Source of the DNA: Myroides sp. NP-2 | GTDB taxonomy: Bacteria > Bacteroidota > Bacteroidia > Flavobacteriales > Flavobacteriaceae | Reading direction: 5' to 3' | NCBI RefSeq assembly: GCF_014145665.1 | Contig: NZ_JACHTD010000011.1 | Location: 62,001 to 126,000 of the forward strand | Length of the DNA: 64,000 nucleotides | Part shown: piece after piece, positions 42,917 to 51,245 of the stretch | How the letters are laid out: every line of letters starts with the position of its first letter | Position numbering within the stretch: position 1 is the stretch's first letter | Notes under the pieces: model-generated | What the model saw: only the letters and a program-made list of their open reading frames with translations | Databases searched by the model: none | Told to the model about the DNA's origin: nothing | Translations under genes and position numbers: made by a program

Positions 42917-42927
42917 ATTATACAATA
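42917..42927. promoter_or_regulatory. ATTATACAATA site upstream of the HYC/CC gene
   Basis: Its exact reverse complement TATTGTATAAT occurs at 43449-43459 upstream of the TolC gene. These may be binding sites of the metal-type AraC regulator at 49640, or coincidental AT-rich DNA. Confidence 0.3.
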
Positions 42928-42984
42928 TATTCCAAAAGTTATATAATATTCTTTTAAGGGAGAGTTGATACCTTCGCCCTACAT

Positions 42985-43398
42985 ATGAAGAGAATATTAG
43001 TCATACTTTTTAGCTTTTTGTACTTGTTTTTAGCCTCAGGCTTCAGTACATACCAGCACCTCTGTAAAGGATTGGTGCAGCAAACGAGTGTGGCTTATGC
43101 TCAACTTGCGGAAGATAGCTGTTCTTTTTGTAGCAAAACAGGAAATACGGTAAATGAACCGAAAAAGAATTGCTGTCAAGACAAAGTTGAAGTTGTAAAA
43201 GTAAAGTCTGAAGTACAGCAATCTAGCTTTAAGGTTTTAAAGGTTTCATTTTTTGTTGACGTTATCTTACACCGCTATTTTGGTGCAGTATACGAGTTTG
43301 TCGCTGCACCAAAAGAGATTTTAATTCCCTACCTATATTATCTTGATCAGACAAAGGAGATTCCTTTGTACATCAAACATTGCGTATACCGAATTTGA
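42985..43398 (+). CDS. Cysteine-rich HYC_CC_PP-type protein
   Basis: Protein of 137 residues with an N-terminal membrane helix or signal peptide (RILVILFSFLYLFLASGFS). It carries the clustered Cys and His of the HYC_CC_PP family: QHLCKG, SCSFCSK and KKNCCQDK, followed by a conserved C-terminal region with AAPKEI. Such proteins occur next to heavy-metal or copper genes in Bacteroidota, so metal binding in the periplasm is likely; function is not proven. It comes 78 bp before the TolC gene of the second RND set. Confidence 0.65.
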   Translation: MKRILVILFSFLYLFLASGFSTYQHLCKGLVQQTSVAYAQLAEDSCSFCSKTGNTVNEPKKNCCQDKVEVVKVKSEVQQSSFKVLKVSFFVDVILHRYFGAVYEFVAAPKEILIPYLYYLDQTKEIPLYIKHCVYRI

Positions 43399-43448
43399 TT
43401 AGTACACAACGTTGAATATATCCTCCTCATGGGTGGATAATGCAAAGT

Positions 43449-43459
43449 TATTGTATAAT
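43449..43459. promoter_or_regulatory. TATTGTATAAT site upstream of the second TolC gene
   Basis: Reverse complement of the site at 42917-42927; 17 bp before the TolC start codon. Speculative operator. Confidence 0.3.
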
Positions 43460-43476
43460 TAAACGCGTGATTTGAA

Positions 43477-44865
43477 ATGAAATTCAATGCAATAGCGTTC
43501 GTTGTTCTATGGAGTACAGCCAGTGCTGTATCGGCTCAAACGCTTACTTTAGCACAAGCTATAGAACAGGTTACTCAACGCTATCCCCTTATAAAAAGTA
43601 AAGAAGCTAAACTACAAGCTTCGATGTATAATACCCAAAATCAGAAGGGACATTATTTCCCAGATTTAACTTTTGGCGCTCAACAGAGCTATGGTACGAT
43701 TAATGCACAAAATGGTCCGTTGTATGCGTATGGTGGCTTGGGATCAGCAGCTACTTCCATGCCATTAGCAGAACAAAATTGGAATGCTGCCTTTGGATCT
43801 CTCTATTTTGCCAATGTCAATTGGAATGTGTTTTCCTTTGGTAAAACGCGTCAAAGTGTAGCGATGGCAAAAGCGCAGCAAGCAGTGCAACAGCATGATG
43901 TAGCTCAAGAGATATTTAAACAACAAGTAAAAGCAACTGCTATTTATCTAAATACTTTAGCGGCCCAGCGCATTGTTGAGGTTCAACAGCGAAATGTAGA
44001 CCGCGCTCAAGTTTTTTATGCGCTTACAGAGGCCAAAGCATCAAGTGGGTTAATCGCTCAGGTAGATGAACGCTTAGCACAAGCAGAGGTAGCTTTTGCT
44101 CAAACAACCTATATCAAAGCCCAAGACAAAGTATTGGAATGGGAAAAACAATTGTCTGATGTATTGGATCAACCCACGCAATCCTATGCGTTAGATCCTG
44201 TATTTGTAACGACAAAACCCCTGCTTTTTGATGGTGAATACCCAAGGGAAAACCATCCTTTTTTGCAAGTACAAGCCCAAAAAATAACACAAAGTGAGAC
44301 GATGGAAAAAGTGGTACAACGCAGTCGTTTACCTCAACTCAATGCCTTTGGTGTTATACAGGGGCGCGGATCAGGTTTTGATTGGAACTACGTGCAGGAC
44401 AACTCGGCTTTTAGCCGTAATTACAGCAAAGGAGTAGGGGTTGATCGCACCAATTATTTGGTTGGTTTACAATTGACGTGGAATATTTCTCACTTTTTCA
44501 GATCTGGGTCTAAAGTAAAAGAACAAGAACAACACTCTACTAGCTTGCAAGCAGATTACGCAGCTATGGATCGCGAATTGTCCAATCAAGTAGAACTGAC
44601 CAAAGCGCAGTATCAACACGCAACGGATATTTGGAATCAAAGCGCGATTGAAGTGCAAGCCGCTACTGTAGCTTTTGATCAACAAAAAGCCTTGTATGAA
44701 AATGGACTAAGTGATTTAGTTGCTTTTACTCAAGCACTATACACCTTGCAACGAGCGGAAATTTCTTTTGAAGTGGCTCAGAACAACATCTGGCAGGCCC
44801 TGTTAATGCAAGCCGCTGCACAAGGAGATATTCAAATTTTAATCAACGCCATTCCCCAAAAATAA
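43477..44865 (+). CDS. TolC-family outer-membrane efflux protein
   Basis: TolC-family channel of 462 residues with a cleaved signal peptide (ASAVSAQTLTLAQA) rather than a lipobox. Tunnel helices contain EKQLSDVLDQP and the long Gln/Ala-rich coiled coils; YLVGLQLTWNISHFF marks a strand region. It starts the TolC-pump-adaptor operon of the second RND system, with only 6 bp before the pump gene. The order TolC first is common for heavy-metal-type systems. Confidence 0.9.
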   Translation: MKFNAIAFVVLWSTASAVSAQTLTLAQAIEQVTQRYPLIKSKEAKLQASMYNTQNQKGHYFPDLTFGAQQSYGTINAQNGPLYAYGGLGSAATSMPLAEQNWNAAFGSLYFANVNWNVFSFGKTRQSVAMAKAQQAVQQHDVAQEIFKQQVKATAIYLNTLAAQRIVEVQQRNVDRAQVFYALTEAKASSGLIAQVDERLAQAEVAFAQTTYIKAQDKVLEWEKQLSDVLDQPTQSYALDPVFVTTKPLLFDGEYPRENHPFLQVQAQKITQSETMEKVVQRSRLPQLNAFGVIQGRGSGFDWNYVQDNSAFSRNYSKGVGVDRTNYLVGLQLTWNISHFFRSGSKVKEQEQHSTSLQADYAAMDRELSNQVELTKAQYQHATDIWNQSAIEVQAATVAFDQQKALYENGLSDLVAFTQALYTLQRAEISFEVAQNNIWQALLMQAAAQGDIQILINAIPQK

Positions 44866-44871
44866 TAGAGT

Positions 44872-47800
44872 ATGAATTTAATTCGATTTGCCTTGCGCAA
44901 GCCGATATCTATTATGGTATTGGTGATAGGATTACTGTTCTTTGGTGTGAAGTCATCCAAAGAAATTCAGGTCGATATTTTACCTGAAATGAATTTACCC
45001 GTGGTGTATATCGCCCATTCATTCAATGGCTATACCCCCCAACAAATGGAAGGGTACTTTACGAAAATGTATGTCAATATGATGCTTTTTGCCAATGGCA
45101 TTAAGAGTATTGATACCAAAAATACCCAAGGCCTAACCTTGATGAAGGTGGAGTTTTACGAAGGGACAGATATGGGCGAGGCAATTGCTTCCATTTCGGC
45201 TTTGTCGAATCGCTCGGTAATCTTTTTACCCCCTGGTGCACCACCTCCGTTTATTATTCGATTTGATGCTTCTTCTCAACCTGTTGGACAATTGGTGTTC
45301 CGATCTGAGACGAAGACCAATAACGAATTACAAGATATTGCCAATTTTGTGGCACGTCCCTTTTTGATTAAGATACCAGGTATGACTACGGCACCGCCTT
45401 TTGGAGGTTCACCACGTACAATCGAAATCAACATTGATCCCAACAAGCTCCGTGCCCATCAAATGAGTCCAGAGCAAATTGTGGAAGTGATTAGCAGACA
45501 AAACGTTACTATGCCTTCAGGAAATGTGTATGTCGGAGAGAAAAACTACTTAACTCCAACGAATAACACCCTAAAAACCGTAGAGGAATTTGGCGATATT
45601 CCCTTGTTTAAAGGACAAGTGGACAACGTGTATTTACGCGATGTTGCCACGGTAAAAGACGGAGCAGATATCACCACAGGCTACGCCCTTGTAGATGGAA
45701 AGCGTTCCGTTTATATCAACATTGCCAAATCGGGAAAAGCATCGACTTATGATGTGGTGCAACAGCTGAAAAAATCAATTCCTCACATCCAGAACAACCT
45801 ACCTGATGATGTAAAAATATCCTATGAATTTGACCAATCAGTCAATGTGATTAACGCAGTAAAGAGTTTGTTGTTGGAAGGAGTATTAGGGGCTTTGTTA
45901 ACGGGATTGATGGTGTTGTTGTTTTTGCGCGATCCAAGAGGAGCATTAATTGTAATTACAACCATTCCCATAGCCATTATTTCGGCTGTGCTATTCCTCA
46001 AGTTATTCGGTCAGACCATTAACATTATGACGTTGTCTGGACTGGCGTTAGCTATAGGTATTTTGGTTGATGAGAGTACGGTAACCATTGAAAATATACA
46101 CCAGCATTTTGCGTTAGGTAAGAGCAAGGTGCAAGCCATTTGGGATGCGTGTAAAGAGATTGCATTCCCCAAATTATTGATTCTTTTTAGCATTTTAGCA
46201 GTATTTGCACCCGCTTTTATGATGACGGGGATTCCAGGGGCTTTGTTTATGCCGTTGGCTATGGCGATTGGATTTGCAATGACTGTTTCTTTTTTGCTCT
46301 CTCAAACCTTTGTGCCGATTATGGCGAACTGGTTGATGAAATACAACCCTGAAAAACACGCTATGCCGACTGAAGCAAAAGGGTTTGACAGGTTTAAAAA
46401 TCGCGTGGTTGTAGGAATTGAAAAGATCATGCCGATCAAGAAAATTTTAGTTGTTGGATCCATTACTTTGGCAATGCTAGCTGTAGCATTTATGTATCAA
46501 AATATTGGAAAAGACGTATTGCCTGTGGTAAATTCTAGCCAAGTACAAATGCGTATTACTGCACCAGAGGGCACGCGTATTGAACATACCGAAAGAAAGA
46601 TAAAACAGGTACTCGCAGAGCTAGAGGATCTCTTTGGCAAAGAGAAAATCGCCATTTCTTCTGCTTTTGTTGGGCAACATCCATCCTCCTTTGCAGTGAG
46701 TCCGATTTACTTGTATAATGCAGGGCCTCACGAAGCCTCTATGCAGGTTGCTTTCCGCGATTTTAGCGGCAATACCGATGAGCTAAAGGATCAAATACGC
46801 CAGCGCATACAACAAAAATTACCTGAGTTGAAAGTGACCTTTGAACCAATTGAATTAACCGAGAAAATCTTGAGTCAGGGGACCAATACGCCGATTGAAA
46901 TTCGCATTTCAGGGATGATGCGCAAGATGAACATGATGACGGCAACTAAATTACTGGCAAAATTGAACGAGATCGACTATATGCGCGATCAAAGCATGCC
47001 AATTTCAATGAATTATCCGGCTTATGAAATTAACATTGACCGCGTACGCGCAGCACAATTGGGATTAGATGCGATGGATATTGCAAAATCCTTAGTGGCA
47101 ACTACAGCTTCTTCTCGCTATACAAACCGCAATATGTGGGTAGGAGGTATGATGGGCATTGCCTATGATGTTCAGGTTCAAATGCCACAAAATCAACTGA
47201 CGAGCAAAGAAGAGCTCGAGAGTATTCCGCTGAGTAAGAATGCAGATCGCCCTGTGCTAAGTGATGTCGCTACGATTGTAGAATCTAAAGCACTAGCAGA
47301 GAGCTATAACGAAGGAACTATGGGATATGTAACGGTGGTTGCCAATGTGCATCAAACGGATTTGAATCGAGCGAAAGTCGATGTAGAAAAAGCCATTGCC
47401 TCTTTGGGCGAATTGCCAAAAGGAGTGAATGTTGAACTAAAGGGAATGGCACCCGTACTCGATGAAACGATGAAGAGTTTAGCAGGCGGACTAGTTGTGG
47501 CTATTGTTGTAATATTTTTGATGTTAACAGCTAACTTCCAATCGTTTAAAGTGTCGTTTGTTATTTTGACAACTGTGCCCTTTGTTATGTTAGGTGCGTT
47601 AGTGCTGTTAAAGATCACGGGATCAACGGTTAACTTACAATCCTATATGGGGATTATTATGTCTGTGGGGGTGTCGATTGCCAATGCGGTGCTCTTAATC
47701 AACAACGCAGAAACTTTGCGAAAAACAGGGTGGACCGCTACAGCTGCTGCTATTGAAGCCACAAAGCTCCGCATCCGACCAATTGCCATGACTACCCTAG

Positions 47801-48030
47801 CTATGATTGCGGGAATGCTTCCTATGGCTATAGGACATGGAGAAGGTAGTGAACAAGTAGCACCACTAGGAAGAGCCGTAATTGGAGGATTACTTGCTTC
47901 AACTGTCTCTGTACTATTTGTTTTACCGATGGTCTTTGCTTGGGTTATGGACAAAGTAAGCAGTCAATCCCCCTCTCTAGATCCAGAAGATACAGCGAGC
48001 ATTCACTATTTACCGACTGAAAATAAATAA
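44872..48030 (+). CDS. RND efflux permease, second system
   Basis: RND pump of 1052 residues. N-terminus ALRKPISIMVLVIGLLFFG, then VDILPEMNLPVVYIAHS. The TM4 proton site is LAIGILVDESTVTIENIHQHF, where one Asp and one Glu are seen (I-L-V-D-E) instead of the D-D pair of HAE1 drug pumps. This pattern differs from both AcrB and typical CusA. The periplasmic loop has Met-rich stretches (GMMRKMNMMTATKLL), which in CusA-like pumps bind Cu(I)/Ag(I); here that is only suggestive. Neighbouring metal-type genes make a metal or cationic substrate plausible. Confidence 0.88.
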   Translation: MNLIRFALRKPISIMVLVIGLLFFGVKSSKEIQVDILPEMNLPVVYIAHSFNGYTPQQMEGYFTKMYVNMMLFANGIKSIDTKNTQGLTLMKVEFYEGTDMGEAIASISALSNRSVIFLPPGAPPPFIIRFDASSQPVGQLVFRSETKTNNELQDIANFVARPFLIKIPGMTTAPPFGGSPRTIEINIDPNKLRAHQMSPEQIVEVISRQNVTMPSGNVYVGEKNYLTPTNNTLKTVEEFGDIPLFKGQVDNVYLRDVATVKDGADITTGYALVDGKRSVYINIAKSGKASTYDVVQQLKKSIPHIQNNLPDDVKISYEFDQSVNVINAVKSLLLEGVLGALLTGLMVLLFLRDPRGALIVITTIPIAIISAVLFLKLFGQTINIMTLSGLALAIGILVDESTVTIENIHQHFALGKSKVQAIWDACKEIAFPKLLILFSILAVFAPAFMMTGIPGALFMPLAMAIGFAMTVSFLLSQTFVPIMANWLMKYNPEKHAMPTEAKGFDRFKNRVVVGIEKIMPIKKILVVGSITLAMLAVAFMYQNIGKDVLPVVNSSQVQMRITAPEGTRIEHTERKIKQVLAELEDLFGKEKIAISSAFVGQHPSSFAVSPIYLYNAGPHEASMQVAFRDFSGNTDELKDQIRQRIQQKLPELKVTFEPIELTEKILSQGTNTPIEIRISGMMRKMNMMTATKLLAKLNEIDYMRDQSMPISMNYPAYEINIDRVRAAQLGLDAMDIAKSLVATTASSRYTNRNMWVGGMMGIAYDVQVQMPQNQLTSKEELESIPLSKNADRPVLSDVATIVESKALAESYNEGTMGYVTVVANVHQTDLNRAKVDVEKAIASLGELPKGVNVELKGMAPVLDETMKSLAGGLVVAIVVIFLMLTANFQSFKVSFVILTTVPFVMLGALVLLKITGSTVNLQSYMGIIMSVGVSIANAVLLINNAETLRKTGWTATAAAIEATKLRIRPIAMTTLAMIAGMLPMAIGHGEGSEQVAPLGRAVIGGLLASTVSVLFVLPMVFAWVMDKVSSQSPSLDPEDTASIHYLPTENK

Positions 48031-48034
48031 AACA

Positions 48035-49120
48035 ATGAAAAGAATATATATAGCCTTGGTTAGTTTAGCAGTACTAACCGCATGTACAGATAAGAAAACA
48101 GCCGAAACTACTCCTGAAAAACCAGCAATGGCAGGAATGATGAACAAGATGGAAACTTTTGTACTTGAAAAGACCAATCCGGTTGTTTCCCTTCAACTAC
48201 CTGCTGAACTGAGAGCGGATCAGCGCACTGAATTGGTAGCAAAAGTCAATAGTTATGTCACCGATTTACGCGTAGATATTGGCGATATAGTTAAGAAAGG
48301 ACAAGTGTTGTTAGTTTTGGATGCCCCTGAAATACAAGCTCAGGTTGCAAGTGCTCAGGCCAAGTGGAAAGCACAAGAAGCACTGTATGTTGCAACAAAA
48401 GCAACCTATGACCGCACCCTAAAAGCAAACGAAACGGTTGGCGCCATTGCACCTGATTACCTGGAACAAGTTACCGCAAAGATGTTAGCTGATAAAGCAC
48501 AGGTGAACGCCGCATTATCTGCTTACCAAGAAATGAAGAACATCGACCAATACCTGGTGATTAGAGCCCCTTTTGACGGAGTAGTTACCGATAGACAAGT
48601 GGATAAAGGCGCTTATGTTGGACCGATGAATAAATTGCCTTTGTTGGTTGTGGAAGATATTCATCGGTTGAGGTTAAACATCGCTGTTGCCGAAGCGCAT
48701 ACGCCTTATGTACAAGTAGGAGATACGGTGACCTTTAAGGTGAAAACCATCCCTCAACACGTTTTTTCTGGCGTGATTAGCCGTCAGTCGGGTAGTTTAG
48801 ATTTAAAGCTGCGTACCGAACAGCTTCAGGCGGATATTAACAATAAAAATCAGCAATTAAAACCCAATATGATTGCTGATGCCACCCTGCGATTACAGCG
48901 CAATGAACCGAGTTTCTTCGTGCCCAAAACGGCCGTAGTAGAAAGTAATTTAGGCGTTTATGTTATCGAGATAAAAGATGGAGTGGCGTATCATATCCCA
49001 GTTGCAAAAGGAAGAGTAATGCCGATGATGGTGGAAGTTTTTGGAGAATTAACCGTGGGATCAACCCTCTTGAAAATGGCCACAGAAGAAATAATGCATG
49101 AACAAAAAATAAAAAAATAA
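48035..49120 (+). CDS. RND periplasmic adaptor, second system (lipoprotein)
   Basis: Adaptor of 361 residues with lipobox LTAC (Cys ~17). It has the lipoyl halves KVNSYVTDLRVDIGDIVKKG and IRAPFDGVVTDRQVDKGAYV around a helical hairpin, and beta-barrel domains with TVTFKVKTIPQHVFSG. A Met-rich segment MAGMMNKMETF lies just after the lipidated Cys, as seen in copper-type adaptors. It follows the pump by 4 bp, completing the TolC-pump-adaptor operon, and is followed 1 bp later by the Cys-rich lipoprotein. Confidence 0.88.
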   Translation: MKRIYIALVSLAVLTACTDKKTAETTPEKPAMAGMMNKMETFVLEKTNPVVSLQLPAELRADQRTELVAKVNSYVTDLRVDIGDIVKKGQVLLVLDAPEIQAQVASAQAKWKAQEALYVATKATYDRTLKANETVGAIAPDYLEQVTAKMLADKAQVNAALSAYQEMKNIDQYLVIRAPFDGVVTDRQVDKGAYVGPMNKLPLLVVEDIHRLRLNIAVAEAHTPYVQVGDTVTFKVKTIPQHVFSGVISRQSGSLDLKLRTEQLQADINNKNQQLKPNMIADATLRLQRNEPSFFVPKTAVVESNLGVYVIEIKDGVAYHIPVAKGRVMPMMVEVFGELTVGSTLLKMATEEIMHEQKIKK

Positions 49121-49121
49121 A

Positions 49122-49592
49122 ATGAGAACAAAAGGGATGAAAACAATGGGCGTACTTGCTTTAAGTGTACTAGCCATCGCATGTGGAGAAAAGAAGACAA
49201 CTTCAGATACACAGGCTAAAGAAGCATTAGAGCAGACGCAACAAGAACTACAGCATATGGCTACAGGGGCATCTGCTACTGCTTCAACACAACAGCACAA
49301 AAAAGGAGATGCAGTACCCAAAGAATTGGTTTGTATGGTAAACGATGCCTATATGGGCAAGCAGCAATTGGAGGTTATGCACCAAGGTAAAATGTATTAT
49401 GGCTGTTGTGCCATGTGTCAATCGCGCATTCCTGAAGACGAAAGCGTACGCGTTGCTTTAGATCCCTTTTCTTTAGAACAGGTGGATAAAGCCGAAGCTT
49501 ATATTGTAATTATAGGAAACAATGGTGAGGTCGCTTATTTTAAAAATGAGGAAAATTACCAACAGTTTGTAGCCGAAGCACCAATTAATTAA
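49122..49592 (+). CDS. TRASH-like cysteine lipoprotein
   Basis: Protein of 156 residues, lipobox LAIAC (Cys ~21; starts at 49122 or at the internal Met codons 49137 and 49146). The mature part has a Gln/Ala-rich helix then VCMVNDAYMGKQQLEV and YYGCCAMCQSRIPED: Cys, ~23 residues, Cys-Cys-x-x-Cys. This is close to the TRASH motif (C-x19-22-C-x3-C) of metal-trafficking and metal-sensing proteins. Translational coupling with the RND adaptor suggests it binds or hands over the metal in the periplasm. Confidence 0.7.
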   Translation: MRTKGMKTMGVLALSVLAIACGEKKTTSDTQAKEALEQTQQELQHMATGASATASTQQHKKGDAVPKELVCMVNDAYMGKQQLEVMHQGKMYYGCCAMCQSRIPEDESVRVALDPFSLEQVDKAEAYIVIIGNNGEVAYFKNEENYQQFVAEAPIN

Positions 49593-49601
49593 TGTAGAAG
49601 T

Positions 49602-49635
49602 AGGGAAGTAGCTACCTACTTCCCTCTATTTTTTT
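49602..49635 (+). terminator. Terminator of the second RND operon
   Basis: Perfect stem AGGGAAGTAG (49602-49611) / CTACTTCCCT (49616-49625) with loop CTAC and a T-rich tail. Confidence 0.88.
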
Positions 49636-49639
49636 AGGT

Positions 49640-50215
49640 ATGAATCAGTTGTGTATTTTGCATATAAAAAATATGGTTTGTCCTCGTTGTATTGATTTGA
49701 TTCGAAAGGAGTTGGATAATTTTGGGATAGCTGTTAAAGACGTGCGTCTAGGTGAGGTGACGTTGTTTACTCCTTTGTTAGATGTGGAAATAAACCAAAT
49801 AAAGGTACGATTCTTGGAGTTAGGATTTGAGTTGCTCGACGATGCCTCTGGTATTATGGTGGAGCAAATCAAGCGAAAAATTATTGAATATGTAGAGGCG
49901 AAGGATGCGCAAGCGATGAATCTATCGGATTATGTAAGTTCAGCAACTACCTTAGGGTATGCGCGTATGGCTAGGTTATTCACCAAGCACACCCAACTCA
50001 CTATTGAAAAGTATTATATCTTATATCGTATCGAAAAAGTAAAAGAGCTGATTTCATATGGAGAGTTATCCCTTGAGCAAATCGCCCAACAACTTCACTA
50101 CAAAGAGGTGAGCCATATGAGTAAACAATTTAAAAAGATAGTAGGTCTCTCTCCTTCGGTTTACAGGAAAAATCAAAGGTTTGAACGGAAGTACATCGAT
50201 CATATTATTACTTAA
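49640..50215 (+). CDS. AraC-family regulator with N-terminal heavy-metal (HMA-like) domain
   Basis: Regulator of 191 residues. Residues 1-70 look like a small ferredoxin-like HMA domain with the metal motif M12-V-C14-P-R-C17 and a beta-alpha-beta pattern. Residues ~90-190 hold an AraC double helix-turn-helix (ARMARLFTKHTQLTIEKY, LSLEQIAQQLHYKEVSHM, FKKIVGLSPSVYRK). It follows the metal-type RND operon behind a terminator. I infer it senses a metal ion directly through the CxxC and controls the neighbouring genes. It may be read through from the RND operon since the gap is small. Confidence 0.85.
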   Translation: MNQLCILHIKNMVCPRCIDLIRKELDNFGIAVKDVRLGEVTLFTPLLDVEINQIKVRFLELGFELLDDASGIMVEQIKRKIIEYVEAKDAQAMNLSDYVSSATTLGYARMARLFTKHTQLTIEKYYILYRIEKVKELISYGELSLEQIAQQLHYKEVSHMSKQFKKIVGLSPSVYRKNQRFERKYIDHIIT

Positions 50216-50263
50216 TTACCAATGACTATGCAGGTACTTTGTATAGTTTGACTGTTTGTTGAC

Positions 50264-50296
50264 AAAAAGAGGACCTTGGACCGTCCTCTTTTTTAT
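50264..50296 (+). terminator. Terminator after the AraC-type regulator
   Basis: AAAAAGAGGAC (50264-50274) / GTCCTCTTTTT (50283-50293). Confidence 0.88.
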
Positions 50297-50465
50297 TTTC
50301 ATGGCTGTTTTTTGCTCCATTTCTCATCCGCAAATTAACGGTAGGATGTAGTAGTTTTGTTTCAACTATAAAAGCTTTTGTTCTGGGTGATAGCAGTATT
50401 TGACTAGGTTGAGCTGTTTTTATTTTCTTCTTACTTTTTTATTAAAAAGTTGAGGTAAAAAAGAT

Positions 50466-50495
50466 TTGCTATGCTGAAATAGTATCTTAAATTTG
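50466..50495 (+). promoter_or_regulatory. Consensus promoter
   Basis: TTG (50466-50468), 19-bp spacer, TAAATTTG (50488-50495). It overlaps an upstream in-frame GTG and so supports the ATG at 50513 as the real start of the next gene. Confidence 0.7.
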
Positions 50496-50512
50496 TGCGA
50501 AATTTTAATAAA

Positions 50513-51103
50513 ATGAAGAAAGGAATAGCGCTTTTGGTTCTTGTCCTACTAGGGAGTTTACCATCATTTGCTCAAACAATCAAAGATTTTAAATTGCTAA
50601 AAGGGCAAACAGAAGTAGAGGTTGTGTTTAATTACGAGAATCTTCGCATGATGAAGGACAACTTGACTGAAGAACAGTATGTAGTAAATCACAGCCAAAA
50701 TTTAGAAAAAAAAGATGAAGGATCATCAGCAGTGTGGGTTAGATCATGGAATAGAAGCAAAGAAGACCTTTGGAATCCTAAGTTTATACAATTAGCTAAT
50801 AAGTACACGGATAAAAAGGTTAAGTTTAAGGACAAAGCACCAAGCTCAATCTACATTTTGTTTGTTGATGTACTGTGGATATACCCAGGATGGGATGCTG
50901 GAATCATGAAACAAGGGGCTAAGGTAACTTCAACCTTGCGACTAGTTCACAGAGATAATCCAACCGTAGTTCTAGCACAAGAATCATTTGAAAATATGCC
51001 AGGTAATCAGTTTGGATCAAATTATAACAATGAATTGCGAATTGCTGAAGGATTTGCAAAAACAGGAAAAGTCTTTGCGAAAAAGATAGTAAAGAGTATT
51101 TAA
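50513..51103 (+). CDS. Secreted protein of unknown function
   Basis: Protein of 196 residues from the ATG at 50513, with a signal peptide (MKKGIALLVLVLLGSLPSFAQT). The mature part is of mixed alpha/beta type with WSYR-like segments (AVWVRSWNRSKEDLWNPKF, IYILFVDVLWIYPGWDAG) and a conserved-looking R-I-A-E-G-F-A-K near the end. I recall similar secreted proteins in flavobacteria but no named domain. It has its own promoter and terminator. Confidence 0.6.
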   Translation: MKKGIALLVLVLLGSLPSFAQTIKDFKLLKGQTEVEVVFNYENLRMMKDNLTEEQYVVNHSQNLEKKDEGSSAVWVRSWNRSKEDLWNPKFIQLANKYTDKKVKFKDKAPSSIYILFVDVLWIYPGWDAGIMKQGAKVTSTLRLVHRDNPTVVLAQESFENMPGNQFGSNYNNELRIAEGFAKTGKVFAKKIVKSI

Positions 51104-51120
51104 GTATATAAATCATGGTA

Positions 51121-51152
51121 AAAGCGCAGTGAATATCACTGCGCTTTTTTTT
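51121..51152 (+). terminator. Terminator
   Basis: AAAGCGCAGTGA (51121-51132) / TCACTGCGCTTT (51136-51147) with eight T at the end. Confidence 0.9.
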
Positions 51153-51245
51153 GAATCTGGGATTAAATACTTGGATAAAACACTTAAATTGACGTACTTT
51201 AGGTAGTTATTACACCTATGTATCGTCTCTCATAAATTTAGGACT

